The notes under the pieces are model-generated. The model was not told where the DNA came from and did not search any database. It saw only the letters and a list, made by a program, of their open reading frames with translations. DNA of 64,000 nt from Polietes domitor (taxonomy: Eukaryota; Arthropoda; Insecta; Diptera; Muscidae), in assembly GCA_947397865.1 (NCBI GenBank), contig OX377618.1, forward strand, positions 155,030,524 to 155,094,523, given 5' to 3'. The translations under genes and the position numbers were made by a program. Shown here one piece after another: positions 1-11,042 of the stretch. Position 1 is the first letter of the stretch. Every line of letters begins with the position of its first letter.

Positions 1-228
1 CATTTCATCGAATACAAAAAAACTGTATTTGTTATTCGAATTTATACATATTTAGGATTATAAAAATGAAGAAACATTTCCAAATATGTTTTATTTAATC
101 GGAATATACATACGTATAAAGATTTTGAGTAAACATATCGCCGATTTCCCGTCCAAATTTTTTCGGGAATTCCCGGGAAAAACTAGTTGGGAATTCCCGG
201 ACCCCAAACCCTAACTCTACGGCAAAAA

Positions 229-480
229 TAGGTTGAATCATGAAGTTAGGTTATTATTGTTAGTTATTTTGCACTATGTACGTGACATAATGGATTTTCA
301 AAATTTGTACTTTTGGGATTAAAATAGAATGGAAATACAACCAATTATAGCACCCACTATCTACCAATATTTATGGTATTTAAGCTTTTTGAAATAATTT
401 TGATATAAGAATATTTATATTTGAATTGACTTGAAGAATTATATCGATAAATAAACGTATTGGTAGCCTTGCCTTATAAC
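229..480 (-). repeat. Family B (Helitron-like) internal fragment
   Basis: Reads on the minus strand like the internal part of the fuller B copies near 31330-31560. The shared landmarks are the stretch calling for 'cattctattttaattcc', the poly-purine 'aaaagtacaaattttgaaaa' segment and the 'accataaatattggtag' segment. Both termini are missing, so this is an old fragment. Confidence 0.6.
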
Positions 481-869
481 CGTGGTCAACTTCAAGAAAG
501 TTGTGTGCGTTTTCTTACGGAAAAGAATGAGAGAAATAGCTTGTCGAATATTTTCTATTTTCTTGGTGTCGGTATCTTCAATCTTTCTCACAGGTCTAAG
601 AAATAATCTTTGGGAAATATTTTGCATCCCATATTCTGACCACAAGCACCAAGGATTCTGTGTTTAAAAAGAAACCAGCTTTTTATCATATAGAGAATAA
701 CAAAATATATGTATGTATATGATCGCTACTCTGTTCCAAAAATGCTGTTGGACACAAAATGTAATTAACCTTTGTCAAAAATCAATTACGTTGTCTGATA
801 AATGTATGATGGGGATATATTTTGCATGGGAATAAATAGGATGGACCATGCAACATTTTACCGATTACT

Positions 870-1240
870 TTGACTTTGAAAGATAGGATAACATTAATTT
901 TTATTTTTATTTTTATTTTCAGATTTATGTTTGACATTTGCAAAATGGGACGCTATACGCACGAACTAATTTGGGAAATATTTAAAACTTACTTCCAAAG
1001 TAATGAGTCTTTAACGCAAATTGTAAGAAATTTACGTGGAAAATTTTGGTATTTTCAGATGAAGCTCATTTTCATCTCGGTAGCTATGTCAATAAGGGGG
1101 TTCATATGCGACTATTTAGAAGCCAATGCATCCACAAGGAGTCACTGTTTGGTGTGGATTTTGGGCTGGCGGCATCATTGGACCATGTACAGAAAATTTT
1201 ATGAAATTTCATACAGGCATAGTCGAAGTGTTGGGTAGCT
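870..1240 (+). pseudogene. Tc1/mariner transposase remnant (N-terminal and first catalytic block)
   Basis: An open stretch after an AG ending a T-rich tract encodes MGRYTHELIWEIFKTYFQ, like the first helix of the DNA-binding domain of DD41D-type transposases seen elsewhere in this window. The reading then jumps directly into FSDEAHFHLGSYVNKG, the first catalytic Asp block, and a shifted frame gives VWCGFWAGGIIGPC, which matches the VWCSLWAGGVIGPYFF segment of the transposase at 28651. The helix-turn-helix remainder and the second and third catalytic Asp residues are missing and frameshifts are present, so it is non-functional. A related remnant with the same upstream tract lies at 58725-59042. 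Confidence 0.7.
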
Positions 1241-1900
1241 TAAGTTCTGCTGTAGGGTTTTAGTGATGACTGTGATTCCACTGCAGCTGCTTTGAAGTTA
1301 AAGTCCTAATAATCATGTACTTCGTTATGTTACCTTTTAGAAAAATATTATATGGATGGCTTATATTCAATAGTGTCTATGAACCATTTCATCGAATATG
1401 AGTTTTTCATGCCTAACTATTCTCTGATTTTGACAGATGTCATTTAAATTTGGAGAGGACATTTTTTCCTAAACCCATTTTTAAATATTTCTGATTTGGC
1501 TATACGCTCCCTCGATAGTTTGTGACTACAGAAGTGGCCATGAATATAAAAATAAAAAAAATAGAATAGATCAAAAATGGAGCAGCATAAAACCGAAGGT
1601 TGTAACTCTCTACAACGATTTTGTTTAAACATTTTTATAGATTTAGGGTATATCGTACTATCAAATACCATCATTTCCCCGTTAGTAGCATTTTGCTTCC
1701 CGAATTATTAAGCTAAAATAGGATAAATGTTCAGAATTCTAAATTGATAAAGTTAAAATATATGCAATATATTAGCTTTTCAAAATCTAGTTGATCAAGA
1801 CTAAAACGAATGTTTTTGTACATTTTTCGAAGACGAAATACAAATACGAGCGGCTGTAGCCAAAATCATGAAATGACATGCAAGATAATTGATTTTTGAA

Positions 1901-2022
1901 GCTTGCCAATATTTTTACGATTCTAGTGGTATTTTTGACGCTTTTTGTCTATAAGTAAAAGTACCAACTTATAAACAAAATGCGTCAAAAATACCACTAA
2001 AATCGTAAAAGTATTGGCAAGC
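1901..2022. repeat. 122-bp hairpin (near-perfect inverted repeat)
   Basis: Arms 1901-1945 and 1978-2022 are reverse complements with only a few mismatches (GCTTGCCAAT... against ...ATTGGCAAGC). The spacer itself contains TATAAGT/ACTTATA, so the stem continues almost to the loop. It could be a fold-back MITE or a hairpin-RNA source. The flanks show no obvious target duplication. Confidence 0.8.
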
Positions 2023-2269
2023 TCACGAAGGAACACTGATATAGTCGAAATATTTTGGGACAATGCAAATAAACCAATGATTAATTTTAGCCATAAAGAA
2101 CCACAAATATATATTTATGAAGACAGCTTAAATATTTTTTTTTCAAATTATTTCTATTGTATGTATGTTTATGACGTTGATTTCTTTAAATATTACCCAA
2201 AATATTCAGAGAACATGGAAATCATGTCTAGAATGATATATAGTCCGGGAACCAGCAACGTTTTTGTTA

Positions 2270-2715
2270 CACTATAAGTATCACGGCTTAAACTTTTAGG
2301 ATATGTTCCTTTATTTTTGTAAAGAAAAAAATTGCAAAATCGCAGGGGGGCCAGCGACTTTGAAGGTCGCAAAAAATGGGTAGCATTTACACCATTTTAT
2401 CATGGCTGGCATTTATATATATGAAAGCTCTTACCCCTACGAGTTACCAACCAAGCAGCCACACCAATCAGGGGGTGGAAAGTGCGTGCCAGACAGGGTC
2501 AAAGTCCGCGGCCAACAACGAATTTCTTTACGCTATAAGTAAAACGGCCCAAACTTTTATGGCCACTTCCTTACATTATGAGAAGAAGAATAATCCATGT
2601 CTGGCAAACTTTCGTGAATGGCTTTAAGGTCGAATGGAAATAGTGATATTTCTACCACTTCCCTATAAGTAAAACTGTCAAAACTTTTATAGTCACCTCC
2701 TCACATTACGAGAAG
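2270..2715 (+). repeat. Three diverged direct repeats ('ctataagtaaaac' units)
   Basis: Related segments begin near 2270, 2531 and 2661, each reading CTATAAGTA followed by a variant of 'aaacttttatggccacttcc', and the last two end in a 'cattatgagaag' type block. Stretches of GGGGGTGGC/TTTGGCCCTC-like sequence near 2344 and 3710 suggest a larger old repeat that was later split by the family A element at 2719-3683. Confidence 0.5.
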
Positions 2716-2718
2716 AAA

Positions 2719-3683
2719 CAAGTAAGGAAAGGCTAAAGTCGAGCGGGGCCGACTATATAATACCCTACACCACTCCCTGCGTATGTACCCCGCTTTGATT
2801 ACTAAACCCAGGTATATCATGGGAGCAATTTTATGTAGTTCATACAAATTATATAAATTATATTCGTATAATTTATATGCTATACATTCATCTTTAGTCA
2901 AATTTAACGAATATGGTAATCCAATTGTCCGACAGACAAATACAAATTATACAGTAGTTAACCAAAGTCATACCAAAGTATGTACATATGGGCATCACCC
3001 AAACAATTCTCATTGCAATTCAATTCGGTAAAAAATTGAAATCGGGAAGGATTTTTGCATCCTGTAAATGTATGTGTTTGACAAAAAATGTTAAATCGGA
3101 AAGGACATTTGTAAGGGGGTATATTGAAACCTGGAACGATGTGACCCGCTTTCACCATGTCAATTTATTGGTGAAATATAATATGTAAAATTTGGCCAAA
3201 ATCGGTTAAACATTCGGGAGCGACATTTGTATGGGGGCTATATCTAAATCTGAACCGATCTTACCCACTTTCAGCATAGGTGTTCCTAGTTCTATTATAA
3301 AATGTTGTGCCAATTTTAAAGAAAATCGGGTACAATATGTGGTTTCTGAAGCGGAAAAAGTGAAATCGGGAGCGACATTTGTATGGGGACTATATCTAAA
3401 TCTGAACCGATTTCCTCCAAATTCAATGGTGCTTGGCCAGAAAAAATAACTTCTGCCACGTTTCAGGGCAATCGGACAACAATTGCGACCTGTAGAGTGC
3501 GAACAAGCTTAGATGGACAGCAGACGGACGGACAGACAGACATCGGTAAATCGACTCAGGTGGTGATTCTAACCCGATCGGTATACTTAAAGGTGGGTCT
3601 AGCTCGATTATTTCTTGGTGTTGCAAAAATTTGGCGCGAAACTAACTTATAATACCCTAGCCCACGAAGTGGTGTAGGATATA
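2719..3683 (+). mobile_element. Family A Helitron-like element, copy A1
   Basis: Starts CAAGTAAGG, has an 18-bp palindrome at 2737-2754 and the inward motif ATACCCTACACCAC. It ends with GTGGTGTAGGATATAA, the inverted counterpart. Inside are about one to two 152-bp-type units (3225-3420) and a GACGGACAGACAGAC microsatellite near 3524-3541. There is no long ORF, so it is non-autonomous. The features fit DINE-1/Helentron-associated elements (subterminal inverted repeat, hairpin near one end, no target duplication). The class assignment is inference. Confidence 0.6.
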
Positions 3684-3845
3684 AAAATATGCTTGTCTGT
3701 CAGGTCTACGGGGGTGGCTTTGGCCCTCTGCAATTTTTAAGGCAAAAAAGGTAGTGATATTTCCATCACCAAAAATAATTAAATGTTTCTAAAACTTAAA
3801 AACAGACTGGTCATTTAATTATATATATATATATATAGGTATGTT

Positions 3846-4860
3846 TTGAAATCGGTTAAACCAATTGCGAATATAGAGCAGTCTGGTGACCTACCTGTCA
3901 ATAATATATTTTTAAACAATATTACTTCTGACTTTGATGTTGAATTTATTCATGTATCAGAAATTGATATTGTTTCGAGTCTTTTAAATCTCAAAGAATC
4001 AACTAAACTTGATACTGAAGGTATGTATCTCAGCTCATTTTCTTAAAAAATTTAGTTCGTCGATTTCTGTGCCATTGAAGTATATTTTTAATTACTCTTT
4101 GGAATCAGGAACGTTTTTAGATTGTTGGAAAATATCTTCCATTACCCCGATCTATAAATCGGGTCCTAAGACGTTAACGTTTGCAATTACAGACCAATTT
4201 CTAAATTATCAAATATTTCCAAATTGTTTGTTTGAAAATGGTAAATCGCGTGTTAGACCTTGGTGTCTTGTTTGATTCAAAGTTAGATTTCAATGCTCAT
4301 ATTAATTATGTATTGCCAAGAGCTTAGGCGGTCCTTGCTTTCATTAAAAGAAATAGTAAAGAATTTAATGACCCATATACTCGAAAAATTTTGTTTACTT
4401 CTTTTGTTAGATCAAAACTTGAATATGCTTCCATTGTATGGATCCCTTTTTTATGATGTAAATTGTGATCGTTTTGAAAGATTGCAAAGAAAATTTATTA
4501 AATTTGCCTTATTTTCTTTAAGTTTTTCCAATCCTTTTCCCACATATGAGTCTCGATGTGAGCTTATACATTTGCTAACCCTGGCCAATAGAAGAGCTAA
4601 AAGTTCTGTTCTATTTGTGTACAAGTTGATATGCGGACTTATTGATTGTCCTTTACTCCTTAGTAGAATTGGCTTCAACGTTCCAGCTAGGTGTCTGCGA
4701 TTCTTTGAATTTTTTAATATTCCTGTGCATAGAAATAATTATTCTTGTAATGAACCTATTTTGAGATCATTCAATTTAATTAATAAGAAATTTGCTTTAG
4801 ATTTATCGCTTCCTATCAATAAACTTATTGAAATTTTAGATTTATATTACTTTTAGTTTT
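3846..4860 (+). pseudogene. Non-LTR retrotransposon reverse transcriptase remnant, internally deleted
   Basis: Three overlapping frames together show pieces of an ORF2 protein. First comes a pre-RT segment (3846-4046), then WKISSITPIYKSG followed in another frame by NYRPISKLSNISKLF (RT motifs 1-2, about 4120-4240). After a gap comes LGVLFDSKLDFNAHI (about 4262-4310) and a thumb/C-terminal segment (FVRSKLEYASIVW, then a frame open to 4856). The palm with the catalytic Asp motifs is missing between 4240 and 4255. Several frameshifts and an in-frame stop make it dead. The C-terminal style suggests a jockey/CR1-like group; I cannot fix the clade. It differs from the element at 45893. Confidence 0.75.
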
Positions 4861-5063
4861 TAAGCAAGTCTGTAAGGATATGTTTCCATAGTGTTGCAGA
4901 TCGATCATATGGTCGATCTCAACTGATGAATTTATGGCAATGCTATAAAATATATAATAGATAAATCCAATAGATGGCGGTATCGGTTTTGTTATGGTTG
5001 TCAAACGGGTAGTAGTTTTGTGTACTCCGTACGAAGCAGCAACTCTTGCTCGAATAAAATATT

Positions 5064-5548
5064 AAAAAATCCAAATTTGTGTTTTTTTTATAAATTGTCT
5101 CCTCTAGACTCCGTCTAGGGGAGACCAACAGGGCCACCATACTGGTTGGAACCTGTCAATGGTCCTTCGAAACCAAGCTTGAGCCAGGAACCTAGTGGTA
5201 ATCTGTGTCGGCATCTCCATCCAAAATAATTAAAAAATGTCATTACGTGACATGGTTCTACGAGCCAACTAAATTCCCCATCACCATACCATTGTTGTCA
5301 CTACGTGAAGCAAGGCTTTACGAGCCGGTGACGGGTGAATAAAGCAATATACGTTGCTTCTCCCTACACGACTCTACGAGTCATTATTCAGCTTTACAGG
5401 AAGAAATAGCCCAAGTCGTCATAGGTTTACGCAGTCACGGCAGCATCTACTCTAAAAAATCCAAATTTGTGTTTTTTTTTATAAATTGTCTCCTCTAGAC
5501 TCCGTCTAGGGGAGACCAACAGGGCCACCATACTGGTTGGAACCTGTC
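5064..5548. repeat. Pair of ~94-bp direct repeats flanking ~297 bp
   Basis: The segment 5064-5157 recurs at 5455-5548 almost unchanged. Each copy contains the short palindrome CTAGACTCCGTCTAG (stem CTAGAC/GTCTAG). The interval holds repeated motifs of the type TTACGAGCC/CTACGAGTC (near 5252, 5312, 5374) and TACGTGA. The ends are not TG...CA, so they do not look like LTRs. They lie about 200 bp beyond the RT remnant and could be its 3' UTR repeats or a separate small element. Confidence 0.7.
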
Positions 5549-7430
5549 CTATTGAAGTAAATAAATTCTGAAATATGTCATAACCAATAAAAATTTATAT
5601 TTCTTTATTATATTTATTTTTTTTTCCTTGAAGGTATCTTTAATATTTGTACTACAAGTCCGACCAAGCGCAATTATACATTCGTTAAATTAAAGTTATT
5701 TATGAAGAGTTGTGAATTTACCTTTCATGTAGAAACAGCAGTTTAGGAACAGTCTCCAAAAAATTAAAGAAAAATGATTAGACAAATAATTATTTTTTTG
5801 AAATTATCTCAAAATGTACAAAAAGGGGAATAAATTCTAAATTTACATATCCAATGGGAATTCGATTCTTTGTTAGAATGTTAGATATTTAAATATAGAA
5901 GAAGACATTTTTATTGGATTTTTCGTGGCAACGCAAAAAAGATATTTAAAAATCTATTATTTCTTAATTTTTGGCTATTGTTTCTTAAAATCGTAAACTT
6001 TTGTTTCTAAACAACTATTAGTGAAACTAGTGAACATTTTTATTTCCCCATAAATAACCTTTCATTTAAGTTATACGTTATAAAAATATAGTCCTTCGAC
6101 GAAAATTGGAATTTTAATAAAAAAATCGAAAAGGTTATTCATAACAAATTTATTTCGTTTAGTGCACCAAAATACATCAGAAAATATTATATACAGCCAC
6201 GTTCGACAAAACGATTGTAAGCTAGTGTAAGCGTCGTGACTAATTTCCCATCGTTTTATCACACAATCCTCGTACGAAACGTATGTTTCTCGAGCAAATG
6301 GCGTTTTTTTTTTTTCATGCCAAGTTATCTCTGTTACAAAATAACATTATTATGCAAATTATATTTGTGATATTATATGTAAATGTATGTATGTTTGTCT
6401 ATGTATATGTATGTATGTATGTTCGAATGTGTGATTATTTTCGTAGTATTATTTTTTTCGTGCGTGGCATGAACAAAAAACCAGAGGAGCCATAAAAAGT
6501 TAAGTTGTTTACATAAATGAAATAAATTGATATCACTTGAAATGCTTTAGATTTTTTCTACACTCCAATAAATTAGATAAATCTAGAGATATTTATTTAC
6601 TGGGAATATCTGTGCAATAGCAAAAAATATTAATAAAATAATCAATTTTTATTCCTGAGTTCTGTAAGTAAACATATGCAGTACGTATTTCTGTGCATTA
6701 CGGTTACCTATAAAGTCCCATTGACAAAACAACTATATGTGTTACAAATGTTCCAAACTCTGTTCATTACGTAAAATTAGAGCTTTTTTTATTTTCCGAA
6801 TAAAATAAAGTTAATAAATATTAAAACCTATTAATGTTTAATACAACAACATAGCTAAATTAAATTGCAAGTTTAATGTTGCCAGACAATCTTGCTCTCC
6901 TCCCCATTTTTTATCTCGTTAATGCTTAATTAACTCACACAAAACTTCTGGAATCTCGGTCTTATAAAAATTAGATAGGTAGGTTTTAATTTCGTATGGG
7001 ATGTGCCACGCCCAAATTTCCAATATCGCTCTTTTTTGCGCAACTATGCACATTAATATTCAGTGGAAATTCACAGAAATTTCCAGAGTCTCGCTGCTAC
7101 AGTACTTCGTATATGTTGATTATAAAAAACGAAACGAAAAGGCTAAACTGCGCCGCACAGTGCCTTAGAATCAAAATCCTTCGTCCATAATTCGATAACT
7201 TTTGTTCTAGTAAACATTTTTGAGTTGTGTAAAAAAAACAAAATTATACAACGACAACGAATTTTGAGATATTAACATTCAAAATCGGGAAATCGAATAT
7301 TTTTTATAAATCGGCCCAAAGTTGACTACATTTCACATTTTTCGATTTTAAAGAAAATTAAAATTTTTATTTTTATGTTTTTAACATATTTTTACGTATT
7401 TGTTCAAAATGCAACGAAAAAATTGATTTT
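5549..7430. other. AT-rich noncoding stretch
   Basis: No gene recognised. An ATGT-type microsatellite lies at about 6376-6426. The segment 7165-7260 resembles 9935-10000 (both read 'cataattc.ataacttttg.tctagtaaa'), so part of this stretch is an old dispersed repeat. Short open frames here have no recognisable composition or motif. Confidence 0.6.
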
Positions 7431-7432
7431 TT

Positions 7433-9533
7433 TTATACCCTCCACCTCCAGGATGGGGGTATACTAACTTTGTCATTCCGTTTGTAACACCTTGAAATAT
7501 CGACATGAGAGCCTATAAAGTATATATATTCTTGATCGTCATAAAATTCTAAGACGATCTAGCCATGTCCGTCCGTCCGTCTGCTGAAAGCACGCTAGCA
7601 TCTAAACGAAAGGAACTAGAACGTTCAAATTTTCCATAAATGTGTCTTATAGTCGTAGATCGGTTGGGAATGAAACGGGGCGAAATCGGCCCAAAGGGAA
7701 AAAATTTTTCCTCACACTTCGTGGAATAGGGTATTATAAGTTAGTTTCGCGCCAAATGTTTGTAACACCACGAAATAATCGAGCTAGACCCACCTTTAAG
7801 TATACGGATCGGCTTAGAATCACCAGCTGAATCGATTTACCGATGTCTGTCCGTCCGTCCGTCTGCTGTCCATCTAAGCTTGTTTGCACTCTACAGGTCG
7901 CAATTGCTGTCCGATTATCATGAACTTTGGCAGAAGTTACTTTTTTTGGCCAAGGACGATCGGTATTGAATTTGGAGGAAATCGGTTCAGATTTAGATAT
8001 AGTCCCCATACAAATGTCGCTCCCGATTTGGCATTTTCCGCTCTAGAAACCACATCTTGTACCCGATTTTATTTAAATTTGGCACAACATCTTGTAATCC
8101 AACTAGAAACACCTATGCAGAAATTGGGTAAGATCGGTTCAGATTTAGATATAGCCCCCATATAAATGTCGCTCCCGATTTCACTTTTTCCGCTCTAGAA
8201 ACCACATATTGTACTCGATTTTCTTTAAATTGGGTACAACATCTTATAATCCAACTAGAAAAACCTATGCAGAAATTGGGTAAGATCGGTTCAGATTTAG
8301 ATATAGCCCCCATACAAATGTCGCTCCCTATTTCACTTTTTCCGCTCTAGAAACCACATATTGTACCCGATTTTCTTTAAAATTGGCACAGCATTTTATA
8401 ATCGAACTAGAAACACCTATGCAGAAATAGGGTAAGATCGGGTAAATAGGGTAAATGTTGCTCCCGAATGTTTAACCGATTTTGGCCAAACTTTACATAT
8501 AATATTTCACCAATAAACATACATGGTGAAAACGAGTGAAAAAATCCTTCCCGATTTCACTTTTTTACCGAACTGAATTGTAATGAGAGTTGTTTGGGTG
8601 ATGCACATATGTCCATACTTTGGTATAACCCAAATGGGGCCCTTTCTGATATATTACAGCTCTAGAAACTACATCTTACATCGGATCTTCATCAAATTTT
8701 GCAGATCATGATATTTTTTCAACTAGGAATATCTACCGTGAATGATAAATATATAGGCCCATGTTTTGGACAAGTCCCAGAATGTTGTTATTGGCCCCCT
8801 TTTGAAATGTCGGTCCTATTACTACTGTATAATTTGTTTTTGTCTGTCGGATAATTGGATCAATTACCATATTATTAACCATATTCATTAAATATGGCTA
8901 AAGACGAAGTTATAGTAACTGTATAATTTATATGAACTACATAAAATTGCTCCCATGAAATACCTGGGTTTAGTAATCAAAGCGAGGTACATACACAGGG
9001 AGTGGTGTAGGGTATTATATAGTCGGCCCCGCCCGACTTTAGCATTTCCTTACTTGTTTTTGAATATGTCTGTTTATATTTGAATGATATTTGGTATGCG
9101 CATTCCCCTTATAGCAAAAACGTGCACCATAAAGTGATTATTATTTGTAGGGGGTGAAATGGGGCAAAAAAGGGATAAAAATGGTACATATTAAACGACA
9201 ACAGCTAGAAACACGAAATTCGGTGTGTACATTCATTTAATTGAGTAGATACATAATATAAAAGTATTTTTTCCAAATTCGTACTTTTAAGGGGTAAAAT
9301 GGGAATAGAGGGATATAAATGGTACCAACCAAACGGCTGTACCTAGAATAATGAAATTCGATGTATACATTCCTCTGATTGCATGGACAAGTAAAATACA
9401 CGGATTTTTCAAAATTCGTACTTTTTGGGGTTAAAACGAAAAAAGGGGATAAAAATAGTACCAATCAAATGACCGCAGCTAGAGTCATGAAATTTGGAGT
9501 ATACATTCCTCTGACTGCGTAGACATTGCATTA
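7433..9533 (-). mobile_element. Family B Helitron-like element, copy B2, split by A2
   Basis: Opens with ATACCCTCCACCTCCAGGAT and the TCCGTCCGTC block, runs to 7714, and resumes at 9057 with the segment that follows in other B copies (compare 63430-63560). It then continues to about 9533, where a fold-back MITE begins. The hairpin end is missing. The family A element 7715-9056 lies inside it, with a short B stretch lost at the junction. Confidence 0.65.
7715..9056 (-). mobile_element. Family A Helitron-like element, copy A2, nested in B2
   Basis: The minus-strand copy ends with the palindrome at 9021-9038 and CTTACTTG. It contains three to four central units (for instance 7985-8130 and 8150-8290) and a TCCGTCCGTCC microsatellite near 7850. 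The outermost ATACCC motif at the 7715 end is lost. The long pre-repeat segment (8470-9000) is shared with the copy at 59745. Confidence 0.6.
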
Positions 9534-9900
9534 CATTTAGTGCAAAAAGTCAGATTCTTTAGTTCCAAAACGCAATTTAGTCATTTTCGTCTCTTTAACT
9601 TCTAAAAAGTAGGTACGTACATAAAAATATGAGTAAATTTCCTTTATCCTCATGCTAAATTTTATAACAATCGGAGTTCATTTGCCGGAAATATGCCCAA
9701 AAAACCAAAATAATAATGCTAAATTAAATGTTATTAGGATTTTTTGGGCATAGTATCGGCGAATAAACTCCGATTATTATAAAATTCAGCATGACCATAA
9801 AGAAAATTTACTCATCTTTTGTAACTTTTCAGAAGCTAATGGGGAAAAAATGAGGAAATTGTGTTTTGGAACTAAAAAATCGGACTTTTTGCACTAAATG
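9534..9900. mobile_element. Fold-back MITE with ~165-bp arms
   Basis: The two halves are imperfect reverse complements over about 165 bp each. Termini are CATTTAGTGCAAAAAGTC and its complement, flanked by TA on both sides (9532-9533 and 9901-9902), which fits a Tc1/mariner-type TA target duplication. There is no coding capacity. It interrupts or borders the B2 copy. Confidence 0.75.
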
Positions 9901-10058
9901 TATCCTATCATCCAAGGGGGCAATTTCGGATCGATTTTGATTCGTCTTTCGTTCATAATTCAATAACTTTTGCTCTAGTAAATATTTTTGAATTCTGTAA
10001 ATTTTCAAAATCCAAAAAATGTGAAAATCTGTGATACGACCTAGAAAAAAAGACAGCA

Positions 10059-10163
10059 ATGGCGCGGAGCAAGAAGCTAGAGAAATATGTTCAGAATAAT
10101 GGAGATCTTATGTTAACTACAGCGAAAGATGGAAAATGTTTTATGGCCAATACACCATCATAA
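10059..10163 (+). pseudogene. Short 34-codon reading frame, possible transposase N-terminus
   Basis: ATG at 10059 opens MARSKKLEKYVQNNG followed by DLMLTTAKDGKCFMAN and a stop at 10161. The Lys-rich start and the 'DGKCF' segment resemble the beginning of BED/CGBP1-like zinc-finger proteins related to hAT transposases, but the second half of any zinc finger is absent. I do not regard it as a working gene. The resemblance is from memory and weak. Confidence 0.25.
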
Positions 10164-10173
10164 GAAATATCAA

Positions 10174-10530
10174 CAAGTAAAAACGGCGTTAAGTTCGGCC
10201 GGGTCGAACTTTATATACTCTCCACCATGGACATTCCATGCATTCCACAGAGGCTGTCGATTTTCGTAGAAGTGCAGATATATTACAGGAAAATATAATT
10301 TTTTAATAGCCAAACCAAAACAAATGCAAATATTGAAAAAATTATTTTATAAATAAATATAATATTTTTATTATTTCAAACCACGCCTTTAAATTTACAT
10401 ATCGAACATAGTGCAAAATAACTCAAGTTCATGATTCAACCAATTTTTACCGTAAAAGTAAAAAGTACGAATTTAGAAAAATCTTTTGATTTTCTGTGTC
10501 TATGGTTGGTACCATTTTTATAAAAATAGA
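10174..10530 (+). mobile_element. Family B element, deleted copy B3
   Basis: Starts CAAGTAAAAACGG with the 19-bp palindrome at 10192-10210 (one mismatch) and TATACTCTCCACCATGG. The internal sequence follows the family to about 10527, with an internal deletion, then stops. The far inverted motif is missing. Confidence 0.65.
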
Positions 10531-11042
10531 ATTTCAAGAAGATCGGTGCAGAGGTTTAGGCTGATATATAGAACAAATTCACAACCAAGCACAGATTATT
10601 TTTTATATAAAAAGGTGGACAAAAAATTAGAATTGCACAAATTTTGTCTACGACAAGAAATAGTAAGGATATGTGTAAGTAATATTTTTAAACAATTAAC
10701 ATGATCTCAAAATGTGATGCATAAGAATTATTTTTCCATTTTTATGGGGGATAAATCAAAACATGGTCACTTTCTGGGAAATTTTTTTTCTATAGCTGCT
10801 AACATATCGAAAAGAAATTGACAAAAAAACATTGACACCTTCTAAAGAAATATTGTTTCTAGTTAGTAGTTATTTGTTCCTTTTCCAACGGCAACGGTTT
10901 GAATTTTTGATTCGAAATTTGTTTTTTTTTTTAATCTTAAAAATATTTATTTTTATTAAATTTTAAATATTTAAATTTTAAAAGTGAACATTTGAAGAAT
11001 TTGATTTAAACTGGGAAAATTGGATACCCTAATATATACTAC

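Larger units (their letters stand above)
1..1690 (-). repeat. Dispersed repeat C, copy 1 (interrupted)
   Basis: Positions 1-130 and about 1360-1690 match, in inverted orientation, the continuous stretch 43780-44410. The middle (about 130-1360) differs: it holds a fragment of family B (229-480) and a transposase remnant (about 870-1240). The segment at 145-205 also carries repeated GGGAATTCCCGG-type palindromes. No coding capacity was recognised in the shared part. The copy continues to the window's left edge, so its true end is not visible. Confidence 0.6.

Noticed and set aside
2014..2277. 87-codon frame next to the 122-bp hairpin
   Set aside because: The frame has no ATG at its start, its composition is AT-driven (Tyr/Phe/Asn) and there is no motif or context.
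5064..5548. LTR retrotransposon with tiny LTRs
   Set aside because: The repeats do not start TG or end CA, there is no primer-binding site or polypurine tract, and the interval is only about 300 bp.
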